In this document: positions 1 through 11,270 of the stretch, one piece after another
How the letters are laid out: each line of letters opens with the position of its first letter
How positions within the stretch are numbered: position 1 is the first letter of the stretch
NCBI RefSeq assembly: GCF_033807715.1
Contig: NC_084599.1
Span: forward strand, 30,340,125-30,404,124
Length of the DNA: 64,000 nt
Direction: 5' to 3'
Source of the DNA: Cololabis saira
Lineage: Eukaryota; Chordata; Actinopteri; Beloniformes; Belonidae
Made by a program: the position numbers and the translations under genes
Notes under the pieces: generated by a model
Seen by the model: the letters and a program-made list of their open reading frames with translations, nothing else
Told to the model about the DNA's origin: nothing
Databases searched by the model: none

Positions 1-680
1 AAAAAAAAAAGATTTCTTGTATGCAAAGCATGTTTGTGCATTCGAAGAGTGCAATCTCTTTTTACCTTGGAGGTAAACAGATGGAAAGTGAAAAGAAATA
101 AATGACAGGAGTGATGGGAGAGGGGGAGGCTCCAGCCTGCCGTCTGCCATGCAGAGAGGGCATGTTTACGAGTGCCATTTATAAAAAAAAAAGACACTGC
201 TCTCGGGGAGAAGCTTTTTGGTTCCCAACAGGTCTAATTTTGTTTGTTTGGGTTGTTTTAGATATGCTACAATTATGAGGCACCATGAGTGGATGTGAGC
301 GTAAGTGTGTGTGTTTGGGGGCGGGGTGGGGGGCTTATCTGATCTTGTACCTCTTTTTCAAATTAAAAAGCATGACTTTTTCCAGAAATGAATAGAGTGG
401 CATCTGAATATAATGTTTGACACGTCATCTCAGTTTTCCAGAATGATAACAGACCTCCGTCTGGATTCCTTCACCAGTTGAGCTTGAAGCAGGTGTCAAC
501 AACAATTTAAGAAACTTGCTTTGAGACTGACAACAGATAAAAAGTGTGGATGGGTATGTGAGCAAAGTTGTCGACTGCACAATTGAAGCTGAGTGGTTTT
601 GCTTCTCAGCTAAAAAGGAAGCAATGCAACCCAGGTGTAACAGAGACAACTTCTGTGCCGATGAGATGCTTTTTGTGTAT
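1..680. other. Non-coding sequence, no gene seen
   Basis: AT-rich sequence with a leading A tract and a short GT stretch near 305-320. Short open frames on both strands have no recognisable domain and overlap each other. I see no gene. Confidence 0.6.
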
Positions 681-688
681 GTTGCCAC

Positions 689-1358
689 TAGGCCTGGGGA
701 TCGATTCAAATATCAAGAATCGATTCGATTCCGATTCTTAAGATTCAGAATCGATTATCACGCTTTGATTCGATCGAATTCGATCCGATATTGATTTGGG
801 TTACTGTTAATAAAACTGTTTTTTCAGCTGTTGCATGAATTATATGACTGTCTAGTTATGCAAAATATTAATACTAGTATTATATTGAGATTCAACAGCA
901 AGTATTGGCAGCTAATGATGCTGTAAGGACCAATCACCTCCCAGAATGCTGATAGAACTACTTTCAGAAACATCGTGTGGGTCAGAATTATCAAACAGAT
1001 CCAGGGCAGCAAACAGAGGACGAAAGAAATCGCTTTTATTTTTTCCCCATTTATGAGAATTTGGTTTTTAACATTTATGCAAATGTAACCCCAAGACAGT
1101 ATATAAAGCAAAGAAATATAGACAATTTATGCAATTATAACTGAAAACTTTAATGTTTTCATACCTTTAAACATATTTAAAGGCAAAAACATGGCACCAG
1201 TTATTCTTGTGTCCAACAAAGTACCAAAAGTTGTAATGTAATGATGAAAAAAAACAAAAACAATTTTTTTTCGATATTTAGACATATGAATCGATTTTTC
1301 GGAATGAATATGAGAATCGACTTAAAATCGGAGAATCCATCTTTTCAACACAGGCCTA
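689..1358. mobile_element. Non-autonomous hAT-type DNA transposon (670 bp) with 8 bp target duplication
   Basis: The element begins TAGGCCTG and ends CAGGCCTA, an 8 bp terminal inverted repeat, and it is flanked on both sides by the same 8 bp GTTGCCAC (681-688 and 1359-1366). An 8 bp duplication is the signature of hAT insertion. Subterminal regions are rich in ATCGATT/AATCGAT words in both orientations (around 700-790 and 1270-1340), as expected of transposase-binding subterminal repeats. The interior is AT-rich with no transposase-like frame, so it depended on an element elsewhere. hAT assignment rests on the duplication length and termini, not on protein. Confidence 0.85.
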
Positions 1359-1439
1359 GTTGCCACATTTGCATTTCTCTTTTCATGCCAATCACTTATC
1401 AGCGCCAGCTCATCACTGGCCATATCAATAGTCTTTTAT

Positions 1440-1885
1440 GCAAGGATTTAGTCCCTGGTGCCTTCTCCTTGGTTTTGATTTTGTCTGTGTCTCTGTTTTG
1501 GGTCTTTGTCACAGTTTTGGGTTTTTGTCACAGTTTTCTTTATTTAGGACCCTGTTTTATTTTGAAACCCTGCGTCCTTGTGTTAAAGTTTTGACTTGAC
1601 TTCTCCTTGTTCCCATCTGCCCTGATTGTTTGCACCTGTGTCTCGTCAAGCCCTCTGTGTATATCTTGTCTTGTCTCTCCCTTGCTCTCTGCAGATACTT
1701 TTTTTTTTTTTTTTTTTTAAACACACAACCGTGTCGTGATTTTGTTGTCTTAGTCAAGTTTAGGCTCTCAAATTGTATCCTGCTCAGCTGCGCTTTTGTT
1801 TGTATGTAAATCACAGTTTTTGTTGCTCTTTTTACCTCTGTCTCCTGCATCTGGGTCCCACTATTCTGAACCTTGACAGTCTCTT
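1440..1885 (+). repeat. Possible degenerate LTR-like dispersed repeat
   Basis: A T-rich, polypyrimidine block with the phrases CCTGATTGTTTGCACCTGTG near 1620 and a terminal stretch reading TCTCCTGCATCTGGGTCCCA to CTTGACAGT near 1840-1880. This layout resembles the U3 to U5 part of solo LTRs that I associate with fish Gypsy-type elements. I cannot see both LTR ends or a target duplication, and there is a poly-T interruption at 1700-1718, so this is a weak call. It may instead be part of another dispersed repeat. Confidence 0.3.
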
Positions 1886-3887
1886 TTACAGTTCCACTTG
1901 CTAACTTCTGTAAAGTCCATCATTTGCCTCCTCTCTGCAGCACTTTACTTGAAGGCAGTGAGTATGTCGTCCCTGACATATTTGAAAGTCACTTTAAATT
2001 TGTTTTATTTGTTGAATTCTCTCACTTTTGTCTTCAGAAATAAAAACTGTATTCCATCTTCTTTTTTTGCATTCTTACACAACAGATAAATAATATAAAG
2101 CAGCAAATTTCTATATACGTATTTAGGGGCATGACATTTGACAATGAGCTTGACCAGTCACTAGATGTCCTCATGTTTGCTGCCTAGCACTGTCTTGCGC
2201 TCTTACCATAACTTCTAATCTTTGAATAAAAGCCAGGAAAAAAAGACCATATTCATTCATATTTTAAAGAGAATACTTTTTATTGTCCCGTTAATCGTAC
2301 TGACAGATCACCATGACTGGGTGTCGGCTTGTAAGGGTTCTAGGATGAAACCTGGCTAAACACCATCCAAGAGGAAGTCTGCAGGGACCTGGAATCAGCC
2401 TGCAACTCATGAGTTGTTATGGTAGGCTTGGACTCCCTAAAACCAGTCTAAGTCCATGGGCAGCAGGCTGAGCAACAGGGGGTCCCAGCAGAACATCTGC
2501 TGGTCCTCATTTCAGCTGGCAGCATTTGTCACAGATGTCGCTTCGGTAGCAACACCCTAATTGGGAATCTTTTGACAAAGTTGATCAGAACCAATGGAAA
2601 GTAATAACATTTCTTATTACAGTTTTGCATAACTTAAATAGGGCAAGCCTAGATCGCAAACTATGAGTGACATAAGGTGGGTGTGTTCCAGCTGGGTTTC
2701 AACCCAGCTCATTTGTGCTCATTTGAATGAGCATCAAGACACCTTGCAGTACAAAGGGGGACAGGCGTAACTTGAAGCCTGGACGGTTGTGGGCCCGAGT
2801 TAAGGCCCCCGGGGCGTACACTTTGCACACCTTTCCATTGCTTCCGTTCAAGGTTCAATGACACTTTGATATTTTTTCCGCAAACTCGGCCCGGTCGAGA
2901 TCCAGAAACGTGATTTCCGCCTCTGCCTTCAGGGCCAAAATACAACTTCCACCGATTCTTATTAGACCCTTTAGCCTGAAAGGTGACCCCACAGGGGTGA
3001 TAAATATGAAATGTGAACTTGTAAAAAACAATTATTTGGGGCTTTAGACCCTTGCAAAGCTCAATGTTAAGGTCCTGACGATGACCCCTAGCCAATTAAG
3101 CCTTTTTGAGTTCTTTCCCGGAAGAATTTTCACACCAAATTCTCACAGAGGGATGTGTTCGATCTACTGGACAACAAAACACCAAGCTCAAGAGCAAAAT
3201 AACCTACCTGTATGGGTGATGTCACTGGGGTTGTCCAGTTCTTCTTATATCGTATGTGGACGAAAAGACCAGACATTTGATTCATCCAAAAAAAGAAAGG
3301 GGGACAGTTTCATGTACATTTACAGTTTTTCATGTCTGAAAAAACTTTCATTTGGTGAGTTTCTTGCTATAAATAAGGAGACTAATCTCTTTATGTCTCT
3401 TCAATATTTATTTTACAACAGTTGCAGTAACATTGTCAAACTCTACCCGTCTCTTTCATACTTATCATGGTGTATGTTTCTCCTTCATCTGCTGGCCTCT
3501 GTAGGTTTCCTTTCATCTTTTAAATTCTTGATTCTGTTTACCAGTTTTGTGAATACGGTACTATATATCAACATCTATTGATATTACTGACTTGGAATTC
3601 ACTGCTTGGGACCTTGATTTGTTTCCTTTATCAACCAAACCTTTTGAACTGAAAACTCTTTTGGACTCTAAATCAAAGCTTGTTGTTTGTCAAATCAATA
3701 CAGTATTTTTTTTATATACTTTAAGACTTTGGTGTAATTTCTGCATGAATACATTGAAAAGTTTGAAATTGAAGAATTTTGAGTCAAGTAAACATGAAAT
3801 AGTTACAAAGGAAAGCAATACCAGAAAGATATAAGAGACTGAATAAGAAAGTTAGTCTGCCTCCAGGCAGATGGTTTTGGCCATTGT

Positions 3888-3890
<3 letters not shown>
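1886..3890. other. Non-coding sequence, two unassigned open frames
   Basis: This holds a 128-codon minus frame at 2709-3095 and a 166-codon plus frame at 3081-3581. Neither shows a domain, repeat structure or amino-acid pattern that I recognise, and the second is leucine/serine/phenylalanine rich in the way translated AT-rich DNA is. The 2780-2960 segment is locally GC-rich and could belong to an unrecognised dispersed repeat. Confidence 0.5.

Positions 3891-3980
<90 letters not shown>
3891..3980. repeat. (GT)45 microsatellite
   Basis: Ninety bases of uninterrupted GT. Long open frames of Cys-Val or Thr-His repeats over it on both strands are artefacts of the dinucleotide. Confidence 0.97.
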
Positions 3981-3981
<1 letters not shown>

Positions 3982-5387
3982 TGACAAGTTCATGTGTTGC
4001 TGTTTCAAAGCCTTTTCTCAAACAGACCTCTCCTTTTAATTCTGCCACCCAGCAGGACACACTCTGTCTCTCTCTCACACAGGCACATAAATACCCCCCA
4101 AGAGGCTAATTGGGTGAAATAAGCATATCTCCGTCCGGACAGTGGCATCTCTTTAGGCTGCTGTGGGGGGCTTGAAGTTCCGAAACTGACATCTTAGGAT
4201 TGTGCCTTTAATCAGCAACATCAGTGCATTTAAAAGTCTGGGTTGAGACCCTGATTTGAGTCACAATTGGAGGAAATGTCCCAAAATCTCCTCAGGGAAC
4301 TGCAGTCCAACAAGTGGACTGTTGCTCCATGGTGTGTATACGCTGTATCTGTTCACGTTTTTATTGTGCGTGTGCAGCCAAATGACTGTTCACTTGCTAT
4401 CAGCATCAACACAACAACAAAACTAGAAACTCGTTTTCATATAACTATATAAAAGCATATAAATTAATTTGCAAAATAAGAATTAGTCAATCAGTCCGTG
4501 CTCAGATATTTCAGTCTTTGGCCAAAATAATACATTTTTTAACCCTTCACTTAAGCGGCACAGTTATGTGCCTGAGGCACACCCTTAGTAAACTAATGTG
4601 GAATAACAGACAACTCCTGATATGGACATCATGGGGATGTGTGTTAATAAAAAAAAGGTCACATCTTCTGGCTTTACAAAATGCTTTTTTTTTTGTTTTA
4701 TGTTTTGTCTCGTCAAAGTCAGGACTAATTTTATATTGAATGTTGTTCTTGTGTATCAATAATTGCACAGAATTCACAAAATACAGTTTTTCTATTATTT
4801 TGTTGATAAAAATAACTAAAAATTGAATTGAGAAATTTAAAAAAAACTATCTGATTTTAAAAATACTATGAGCAGTTGGTGCTCCTAAATTGTGACCTGC
4901 ACATGGTTTATCTGAATGGTTGAATTTTAGTTACAGGGATAGGTGTTGACACACTTCATCCAGCCACCTGCTTAATTATGTGTGAAAGTGCCTTTTCCGA
5001 AAACTCTCCACTGGCCAGTCACATGTCAAGTTATATTGGACAAACATGCCTTTAAATCCTATGTTAAATCGATTCTTTTCACAAAACAAATATGTGTGAC
5101 TGTTAGTGTTCATAAATGCTAAGCTTTCTCTGGCTGCTGATATCAATTGGAAAAAATGATAAGCAACAAATAAATGGAAAGCAACAAACTGCAAAACCAA
5201 GTGTCTTTGGTTTTGCAAAAACCCTGGTCAATAGTTTAAAAAATATTTTTAAAGTTCCCTCTGAGAAAAGCAGAGTCTTCTTTCATTGGTCAGTTCCAGC
5301 TGTGAGATTAGGCTCCGCCCACTAATCTGCCTCTGTATTAAAATCCACAGGAGAGACACAGCAAGCCAGGTAGCAAAAACATGTAAT
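3981..5387. other. Non-coding sequence, no gene seen
   Basis: AT-rich sequence without a recognisable repeat or coding frame. Short frames near 4267-4777 and 4976-5325 have no domain. Confidence 0.5.
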
Positions 5388-6620
5388 GTTACAGTTACTC
5401 ATTTAGCAGCTGTTTTCATGCAAAGCGACATACAAAGTAGGAGCAACAATCAAGCAGTACAGTAAGAGACCTGGTATTAAATGCTAACTAAGCTATCTAG
5501 CTCGTAATATAGTATAAGTATAAGTATAAGTAATATAAGACAAACATGTAAGGTCCCAGAAAAAGACAAAATGCAAAGTAGACCCATAGAGAATGTGAAG
5601 GTAGTTAAGTGCAATTACATGTGAAATAGATAAGTTAGGACTTTATAATAATAATAACTTGCCATTCATGGAACCCAAGGTCACTTTACAACGGTTGTGT
5701 ATAATTAATTCACTCCATTCATTGGTGATGGTAAACTACATATGTAGCCACAGCTGCCCTGGGGCAGACTGATGGAAACGTGGCAGCAAATCCGTACCAA
5801 TGGCCTCTCCGACCATCAGCGGAACATTCATACACATTCACACACCAGTGATCCCCTCACTGGAGGCAAGGAGGGTGAAGGGTGTTGCCCAAGAACACAA
5901 CGACAAATGACTGGGGGGGAGCAGGGTTCGAACGGCCAATCCTTGGATCATTGGAGGACCGGATAGGAGAGGTAGTGGAAGACACATCGGAAGAAATGCA
6001 TCTTCAAGAGTTTGTTAAGAGTAGAGGGACGCCCCTGCCCTGATAGGGAGTGGTGGATCGTTCCACCAACACCAAAACACAGATGAAAACAGTCTGGACA
6101 GCCTTGTGTGTTGGGGTGGTAATACCAGGCAGCATTCCATAGAGCCTTAAGGATAGAGTTTAAATATCTGGGTAAAAGTTAATTTTCTAGGGAAGCATTA
6201 TTAAAGCATCCAAGGGGAGACAGTGGAGTTCAGCTAGTAACGGTTGATGTGAGCCCTTTTTTGGTTGGTTGAACACCAGATGCCCCACTGTGAGCTTTGT
6301 AGAGGTTCAACCATGCATGTTGGAAGGAGCAAGAGCATTGCAGTAAGAGAGGCAAGAGATAACCATGGCCTGAACCAAGAGTTGGGTGGCATATTGAGAC
6401 AGTTATGGCCTGATTTTTATTTTTGTATGTAACACAAAACTGGACTCTCTGGATACGCCACATCGTTGGAGACGGACATCTGCTCATTGATCATGGCACC
6501 CAGGCTTCTCACATCCTTGGCAGGGCAGTGGACATGGAGGAGATTTAGACTCTGATATTCTTCTGGACAGACTGGATTAACTGGGATCACCAACCGTTTA
6601 GCCTTGGAGAGGTTTAGCTA
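5388..6620 (-). mobile_element. LINE fragment (L2-like), minus strand, with a SINE inserted in it
   Basis: On the minus strand the 6230-6560 region reads as the C-terminal part of a non-LTR reverse transcriptase in broken frames: a stretch reading DVRSLGAMI (compare the family phrase VKSLGVTFD), then LSQYATQLLVQAMVIS, then LSYCNAL (compare SRLDYCNAL). The opposite end, near 5395-5435, is the reverse complement of the common fish L2 3' end (cgctTTGGATAAAAGCGTCTGCTAAATG), here diverged. The copy is 5'-truncated, has stops and frameshifts, and is interrupted at 5645-5960 by a SINE-like repeat. The clade is my judgement; that it is a non-LTR element is fairly secure. Confidence 0.65.
5645..5960 (-). 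repeat. tRNA-headed SINE-like repeat nested in the LINE
   Basis: Read on the minus strand, the 5' side carries GTTCGAACCCTG near 5925-5937, which fits a Pol III B box, followed by the phrase TCTTGGGCAACACCCTTCACC and TGTGTGAATGTG that I recognise from a widespread fish repeat. It ends in a TTAT/ATT-type tail (5645-5657). The flanking sequence on both sides belongs to the LINE, so the SINE inserted later. I could not find a convincing target duplication. Confidence 0.55.
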
Positions 6621-7497
6621 ACCGTGGAGTCATTTAATGGAAATGACAGATATCTGTAAAGATGTACACGTAGTTTAATTAAAATATTCTGATGTAGAGA
6701 TAATAAAAAAAACAGATTATTTTCTAAATGTATGTCAAGTTTATTATTCCTGAGTCGTCTTGTTGTTCATCTACTTTTCTCTCTAAAATTTAAGTAATAA
6801 GGTAACGCATGTTTTCATTTGGTCTATTATAACAGTATAGGCACACAGGTGTTTCTTTGAAGTAAAACTATTTCTAGTCCTACTTAGTGTTGTCTTTGCT
6901 TTTTCTATTTAAATTATTTCATGCATTCATACAGAAACATTTTTTTATGACGGTGACCCGTCTGATAAACTTGAAAGTCTACCAAGATAATGAAGTCATC
7001 ATTTCTCTTCAACACAAAACAACTGACTGACTGACTTTATTTACCCGTCGCTCCTGCACATGGACGCTCTCGGGCGTACACAAACACAGACACATGTCGA
7101 CACAAGCAAACACGCACATGGAGCAGCTGTTTAAACTTTGTCCACATCCACTGCACTGTATTGAAAGATTTGTACCATTTGTGGATAAAAAGAAAGAAGA
7201 CAAAGATGTACATGAGCCTAACAAGTGTTTATGAAAATGTTGCAATTCCTTTTGCAGGATATGAAATTACATCAACTTGGCTTTTCAGTAATGGTGTGCT
7301 TTGTTAAGATGCAAGCTGGTGACACACCCACATCCTCCAAAAGCATCTTTTTTTTCTCCTTTCTAAACCACAGAGGTTTTTTGGCAGCAATGGCCAAAAG
7401 GTCAACTAAAGATCTTAGTTGGATATAAATATAAATAATAAATAATATTCAATTTTTAATAACAATCCATTATGATATAGGTGAATACATATGCACA

Positions 7498-7499
<2 letters not shown>
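6621..7499. other. Non-coding sequence, no gene seen
   Basis: AT-rich sequence. Short frames at 7009-7245 and 7225-7428 overlap on opposite strands and have no recognised domain. Confidence 0.5.

Positions 7500-7533
<34 letters not shown>
7500..7533. repeat. (TA)17 microsatellite
   Basis: Uninterrupted alternating TA directly upstream of the hAT element that starts at 7560. Confidence 0.95.
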
Positions 7534-7536
<3 letters not shown>

Positions 7537-7559
7537 CATTTGATTGAAATGTGTTGAAT

Positions 7560-8940
7560 TAGGGGTGGGCGATATGACCTAAAATTAATATCACGGTATT
7601 TTTCATCTTTTGAACGGTGACGGTATAATATCACGGTATTTTTTGGTACGTTTTGGGAGGAGTAGCTTGTCCTGTCCCTTTTATGTGAATAAGGTTAATA
7701 TTTTTATATATATTTTATTATATATATATATATAATATTTTATATATATATATATATATATTATATTATATTTATTTTTATTATATTATATTTTAAATAT
7801 TTTGTAAACCTGTCTTAAAATGTAATACTGGACCTCGGTTGGGCTGGTTGGACAGCGGGTGGTGGAAAATTTCCCTTAATTTTAAATCCAAAACTTGACA
7901 GGTTTATGCCATGAGTATTCATATAGAGTAATCCCTTGTTTTTCGAGAGGGTTACGTTCCAAAAAGAACCCGTGATAAGTGATATTCACATAGTAGCAAC
8001 CCTTTTTTTTTTTTTTATAATTATTATACAAAGCTTCAAATTGCGGAGTTTAACACCGCCTCGCACGTATTTCCCTGCTCTTCTGAGCCGCTCCATCCCG
8101 ACTCGCGCTGCAGCGTCTTTTTCTTCTAAAGCCCGCGGTAAAGGTGTGTTTTTTCGAGAGAAGAACATGGTTATGGGTATTTTTTTGTCACTCCTTTTTT
8201 CTTCTGGGCAAAAAGATTCTTTTAAACCGACATTCATTAATTTTTTCTCCATCTTGAAGTCTGTGATTGGTATTCCGGCAGGTTGAAACAGCGCTCTGCG
8301 CTCCGCTGCCGTCAAAGACCCGCCCAGCTCCACTTCTGATTGGCTAGTGTTAGTTTGGTTGAGCGCCAGAGCTGCTTTCCTCTCATTCCATTGGTAGACG
8401 AATACGGTTGACTAAGACTTTTTTTTTTCCCCCAAACTTTTTTTTTTTTTTTTTTAAGCAGTCAAACTCGCACGCCGAGAAAAAAAACTCCATACGCCGG
8501 GGATCCGGCACGGTGCCGGAATACTTTAAGCCCTGTCATTTCTTACTACTCTTGTCGTAAGGTGTAGCAGCAGTAAGGATGCCTGCAGTGAAAGCTGTGT
8601 AGTCTTGGGACTGAGCTGGTGCTGCTCAGCAGCACCAGCGGAGCAGCGGTCCCAGCGGGACCAGCTGCTGGTCGCACTTGCGCTCGTTTTGGCCCGGGTT
8701 GCCTCTTCATATTCACGGGCGTGCGTGTTTTTTAAGTGATGAAACAGGTTGCTTGTGTTTCCACCTCTTGCTGTCACAACACGGCAGCAAACCTTGCATA
8801 TCCCCGACGTTTTTAATGCCTTATTTAGGCTTATTATTTTATAATTGATTTATTACGGTATTGACGGTATTGCAAAATCCATGTCGTGGCGCAGTTTCAC
8901 ACCGGTGATGACTATGACACCGGTGTACCGCCCACCCCTA
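7560..8940. mobile_element. hAT DNA transposon (1381 bp) with 8 bp target duplication and transposase remnant
   Basis: The ends are TAGGGGTGGGCG and CGCCCACCCCTA, a 12 bp inverted repeat. Both sides carry the same 8 bp TGTTGAAT (7552-7559 and 8941-8948). Subterminal copies of CGGTAT occur near 7595, 7621 and 7634 on the left and near 8856 and 8865 on the right. The interior contains AT microsatellite sequence (about 7697-7800), several poly-T tracts and, on the minus strand, a BED zinc-finger fragment (8526-8820). The rest of the transposase, including its catalytic and dimerisation regions, is absent, so it is an internally deleted derivative of an autonomous hAT. Its termini match those of the elements at 27094 and 63668. 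Confidence 0.9.
8526..8820 (-). pseudogene. BED zinc-finger fragment of a hAT transposase
   Basis: The open frame runs from just after a stop at 8821-8823 and has no clear ATG. Its first residues contain CKVCCRVV (8781-8798), then GGNTSNLFHHLKNTH, then REYEEA. This is the BED finger pattern C-x2-C, an aromatic or leucine core, and H-x5-H, with the GGNTSNL signature typical of hAT transposases and their ZBED relatives. In intact proteins this finger binds the element's subterminal DNA. After the finger the frame drifts into Ser/Ala/Gln-rich sequence with no transposase core. The frame is confined to the hAT element, so it is not a host ZBED gene. It could be the truncated first coding exon of the ancestral transposase. 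Confidence 0.8.
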
Positions 8941-8948
8941 TGTTGAAT

Positions 8949-9047
8949 GTGACTTAAACAAATTCAGGTCAGCTCTCTTTTTGCGTAAATGTCACAATTT
9001 AATGAGCTTTTTGGACTGGTAAGATTTGTGCGTGTGTGTGTGCGTGC

Positions 9048-9086
<39 letters not shown>

Positions 9087-9634
9087 CTTTATCTGTCTGG
9101 TTTTATCTTTTCACCCCTCCTCTCTCTTTCTCTCTCTCAGGATTAAACATGTTTATCAATTATCACTCCATCTTGCCTCTAGCTCTCTGCACGCTACAGC
9201 TAATTGAATCATTAAACAATCGCTGCTCCTGAGGGAGGGTGTGTCCTTGTGACTGTGTGTGGAGGAGGGTGTTTGGAGGGGGAAAAATGAGCGTGTGTGT
9301 GTCGAGGGGTCTGTTTGCAAACATGATGATGCCTTCAGCTGACTGCAGTGCACTTGTCAAATATGCTTATTAATTTATAACACATGCACACAGACACACA
9401 GAGTCACAGATGGCAGGGACTTGTAGCACCATGTGTTGGTCACGGCTGACGGCTCCTCCTGTTGTTCCACTGGCAACTGGATGAATCAGGCTTGTGTATG
9501 TGGGTGTGTGCATTTCTAAATGTTAAAATATGTCTTGTTTTTCCATATATCGTGTATGTAGAGGACCCAAGAAAAGTATTTCCATTAATCAATAACCTAT
9601 AATAGCTATTCTCATGAAGTATTTGTGGATGAAA
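8949..9634. repeat. Non-coding sequence with (GT/GC)n microsatellite at 9029-9083
   Basis: The GT array is interrupted by GC steps near 9041-9052. The remainder, including a GT-rich stretch at 9238-9303, shows no gene. Confidence 0.6.
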
Positions 9635-9750
9635 CAACACCCTGGTCAGGTTGTCAGTCCATCACAGAGCCACATACAGAAGTTAAGATTCAAGCCTTTT
9701 ATCTGTGAGGCAAAGTGCTGAGCACCAAGCCCCCATACTGCCCCTCAGAA
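9635..9750 (-). repeat. tRNA-headed SINE, internally deleted copy
   Basis: On the minus strand it reads GCTTGGTGCTCAGCACTTTG then GGCTTGAATC, which correspond to the A-box and B-box regions of the copy at 52261-52510. It then jumps to TGTGGCTCTGTGATGGACTG and ACCAGGGTG, the 3' part of the same repeat. The middle section is missing. Confidence 0.6.
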
Positions 9751-10136
9751 ATTATTGAAATGTCTTAAATCACATGTATAGTTTAAAGCTGATTGTAAGA
9801 TATTGGCTGGTAAGGCATAGATGGAACACCACAGCCAGGTGACTGAAATGGTATACAGTAAGATCTGTACTGAGTTGGAAATCCAAACGTCAAGATGGGA
9901 GGTACCATCAAGAGTGGTGGAGAATTGAAGGGACTTCCAAATCCAGAGTGAGAAACAGGTGACGATGGTCTGCAAACTCCTGGAGGAAACAATAGTGAAA
10001 CACAAAGCAATCCAAACTGACAGCAACATCAAGAAGTAAGGATCAAGAGAATTTGGAGACTTATAAAAGGTTTAAGAAAGAAATGGAAATTAAGTTGAAG
10101 GAAGGTTATAACAGTTCTGGGAAATGCAAATATATA
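9751..10136. other. Non-coding sequence, no gene seen
   Basis: Two overlapping minus frames (9745-10032) show no domain and look like chance frames. Confidence 0.45.
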
Positions 10137-11270
10137 CAGGACTGTCTCAGAAAATTTGAATATTGTGATAAAGTTCATTATTTTCTGTAATGCAATTAAA
10201 AAAATTCATTACAAATCAACTGAAATATTGCAATCCTTTTATTATTGCTGATTATGGCTTACAGCTTAAGAAAACACAAATATCAGAATATCCTCAGACC
10301 AAGTTAAAAAAAAAGATTTATAACAGCAAAACAAAAAACATTTGAAAATGTCCATTAATGCACTCAGTACTTGGTTGGGAATATTTTTGCACGGATTACT
10401 GCATCAATGCAGCGTGGCATGGAGGCAATCAGCCTGTGGCATTGCTGAGGTTTTGGCACTGTGGTGTAGCATGTAGTGCTCTAAAATCTCTTGGTACACA
10501 GCTGCATTTACTCTGGACTTGATGAAGCACAGTGGACCAACACCAGCAGCTGACATGGCTCCCCAAACCATCGCTGACTGTGGGAACTTCACACTGGATT
10601 TCAAGCAACTTGGATTTTGCTCCTCTCCAGCCTTTCTCCAGACTCTGGCACCTTGACTTCCAAAGGAAATACAAAACTTGTCTGAAAAGAGGACTTTGGA
10701 CCACTCTGCTGTCCAGTCCAGTCCAGTGCTTCTTTTCCATAGCCCAAGTCAGACGCTTCTTCCGTTGTCTTGAGTTCAGAAGTGGCTTGACCATGGGAAT
10801 ACGGATATTGTAGCCCATTTCCCGGACACGTCTGTGAACAGTGGCTTTTGATACCTTGACTCCAGCTTCAGTCCACTGTTTTTGAAGCTCCCCCAAATTC
10901 TGGAAGCGATTCTTTTTCACAATGCTGTTAAGGCTGCGGCCATCTCTCTTGGTTGTGCAGCGTTTCCTGCCACACTTCCAACAGACCTTTGTGGATGTGC
11001 TTTGAAACTGCACTCTGTGAACAGCTTGCTCTTTGAGAAATGTCTTTTTGTCTCTTACCCTCCTGATGGAGGGTGTCAATGATGGTCCTCTGGACAGCAG
11101 TCAGATCAGCAGTCTTCCCCATACTTGTGATTTAGTTTACTGAACCAAGCTGAGTGTTTTTCAAGGCTCAGGAAACCCTTGCAGGTGTTTCGAGTTAATT
11201 AGACGATTCAAGTGATTAGTTGAATACCCTACTAGTATACTTTTTCATGATATTCTAATATTTTCTAACA
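10137..11270 (-). mobile_element. Tc1-like DNA transposon, internally deleted, right end decayed
   Basis: The left end begins after a TA (10135-10136) with CAGGACTGTCTCAGAAAATT, a terminus that I recognise from a widespread fish Tc1-like family. The right end shows the matching inverted arm (around 11240-11268: ACTTTTTCATGATATTCTAA), but its last bases have diverged, so the exact boundary is uncertain. A broken transposase is encoded on the minus strand (10404-11122). The segment near 10441-10475 runs directly from the 3' part of the element into the middle of the transposase, showing an internal deletion of the region that normally encodes the end of the catalytic domain. It is non-autonomous and cannot move without help. 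Confidence 0.85.
10404..11122 (-). pseudogene. Tc1-like transposase pseudogene
   Basis: The start at 11122 gives MGKTADLTAVQRTIID, the usual opening of this transposase. Next come a paired-like helix-turn-helix (SQSAVSKHI) and, after a frameshift near 10965, GRKRCTTKRDGRSL and the second helix-turn-helix VSKATVHRRVREMGY. The catalytic core begins with VLFSD (near 10685), which holds the first catalytic aspartate, but two codons after it appear deleted (family form FSDESKF). Another frameshift near 10600 leads to SAMVWGAMSAAGVGPL and VYQEILEHYML. The second aspartate and the glutamate of the DD34E triad lie in the deleted segment. At least two frameshifts plus this deletion make it inactive. 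Confidence 0.85.

Noticed and set aside
2709..3095. 128-codon minus-strand frame
   Set aside because: No domain, family phrase or splice context; probably chance or part of an unidentified repeat.
3081..3581. 166-codon plus-strand frame, the second longest non-repeat frame
   Set aside because: Composition is that of translated AT-rich DNA, it has no recognisable domain, and it partly overlaps an opposite-strand frame of equal plausibility.
3784..4109. Open frames of Thr-His and Cys-Val repeats
   Set aside because: They are the translation of a (GT)n/(CA)n microsatellite; the same applies at 9026, 40308, 40957, 57520 and 62052.
8526..8820. Host ZBED gene
   Set aside because: The BED finger lies inside a hAT element with intact ends and target duplication and lacks the rest of a protein.
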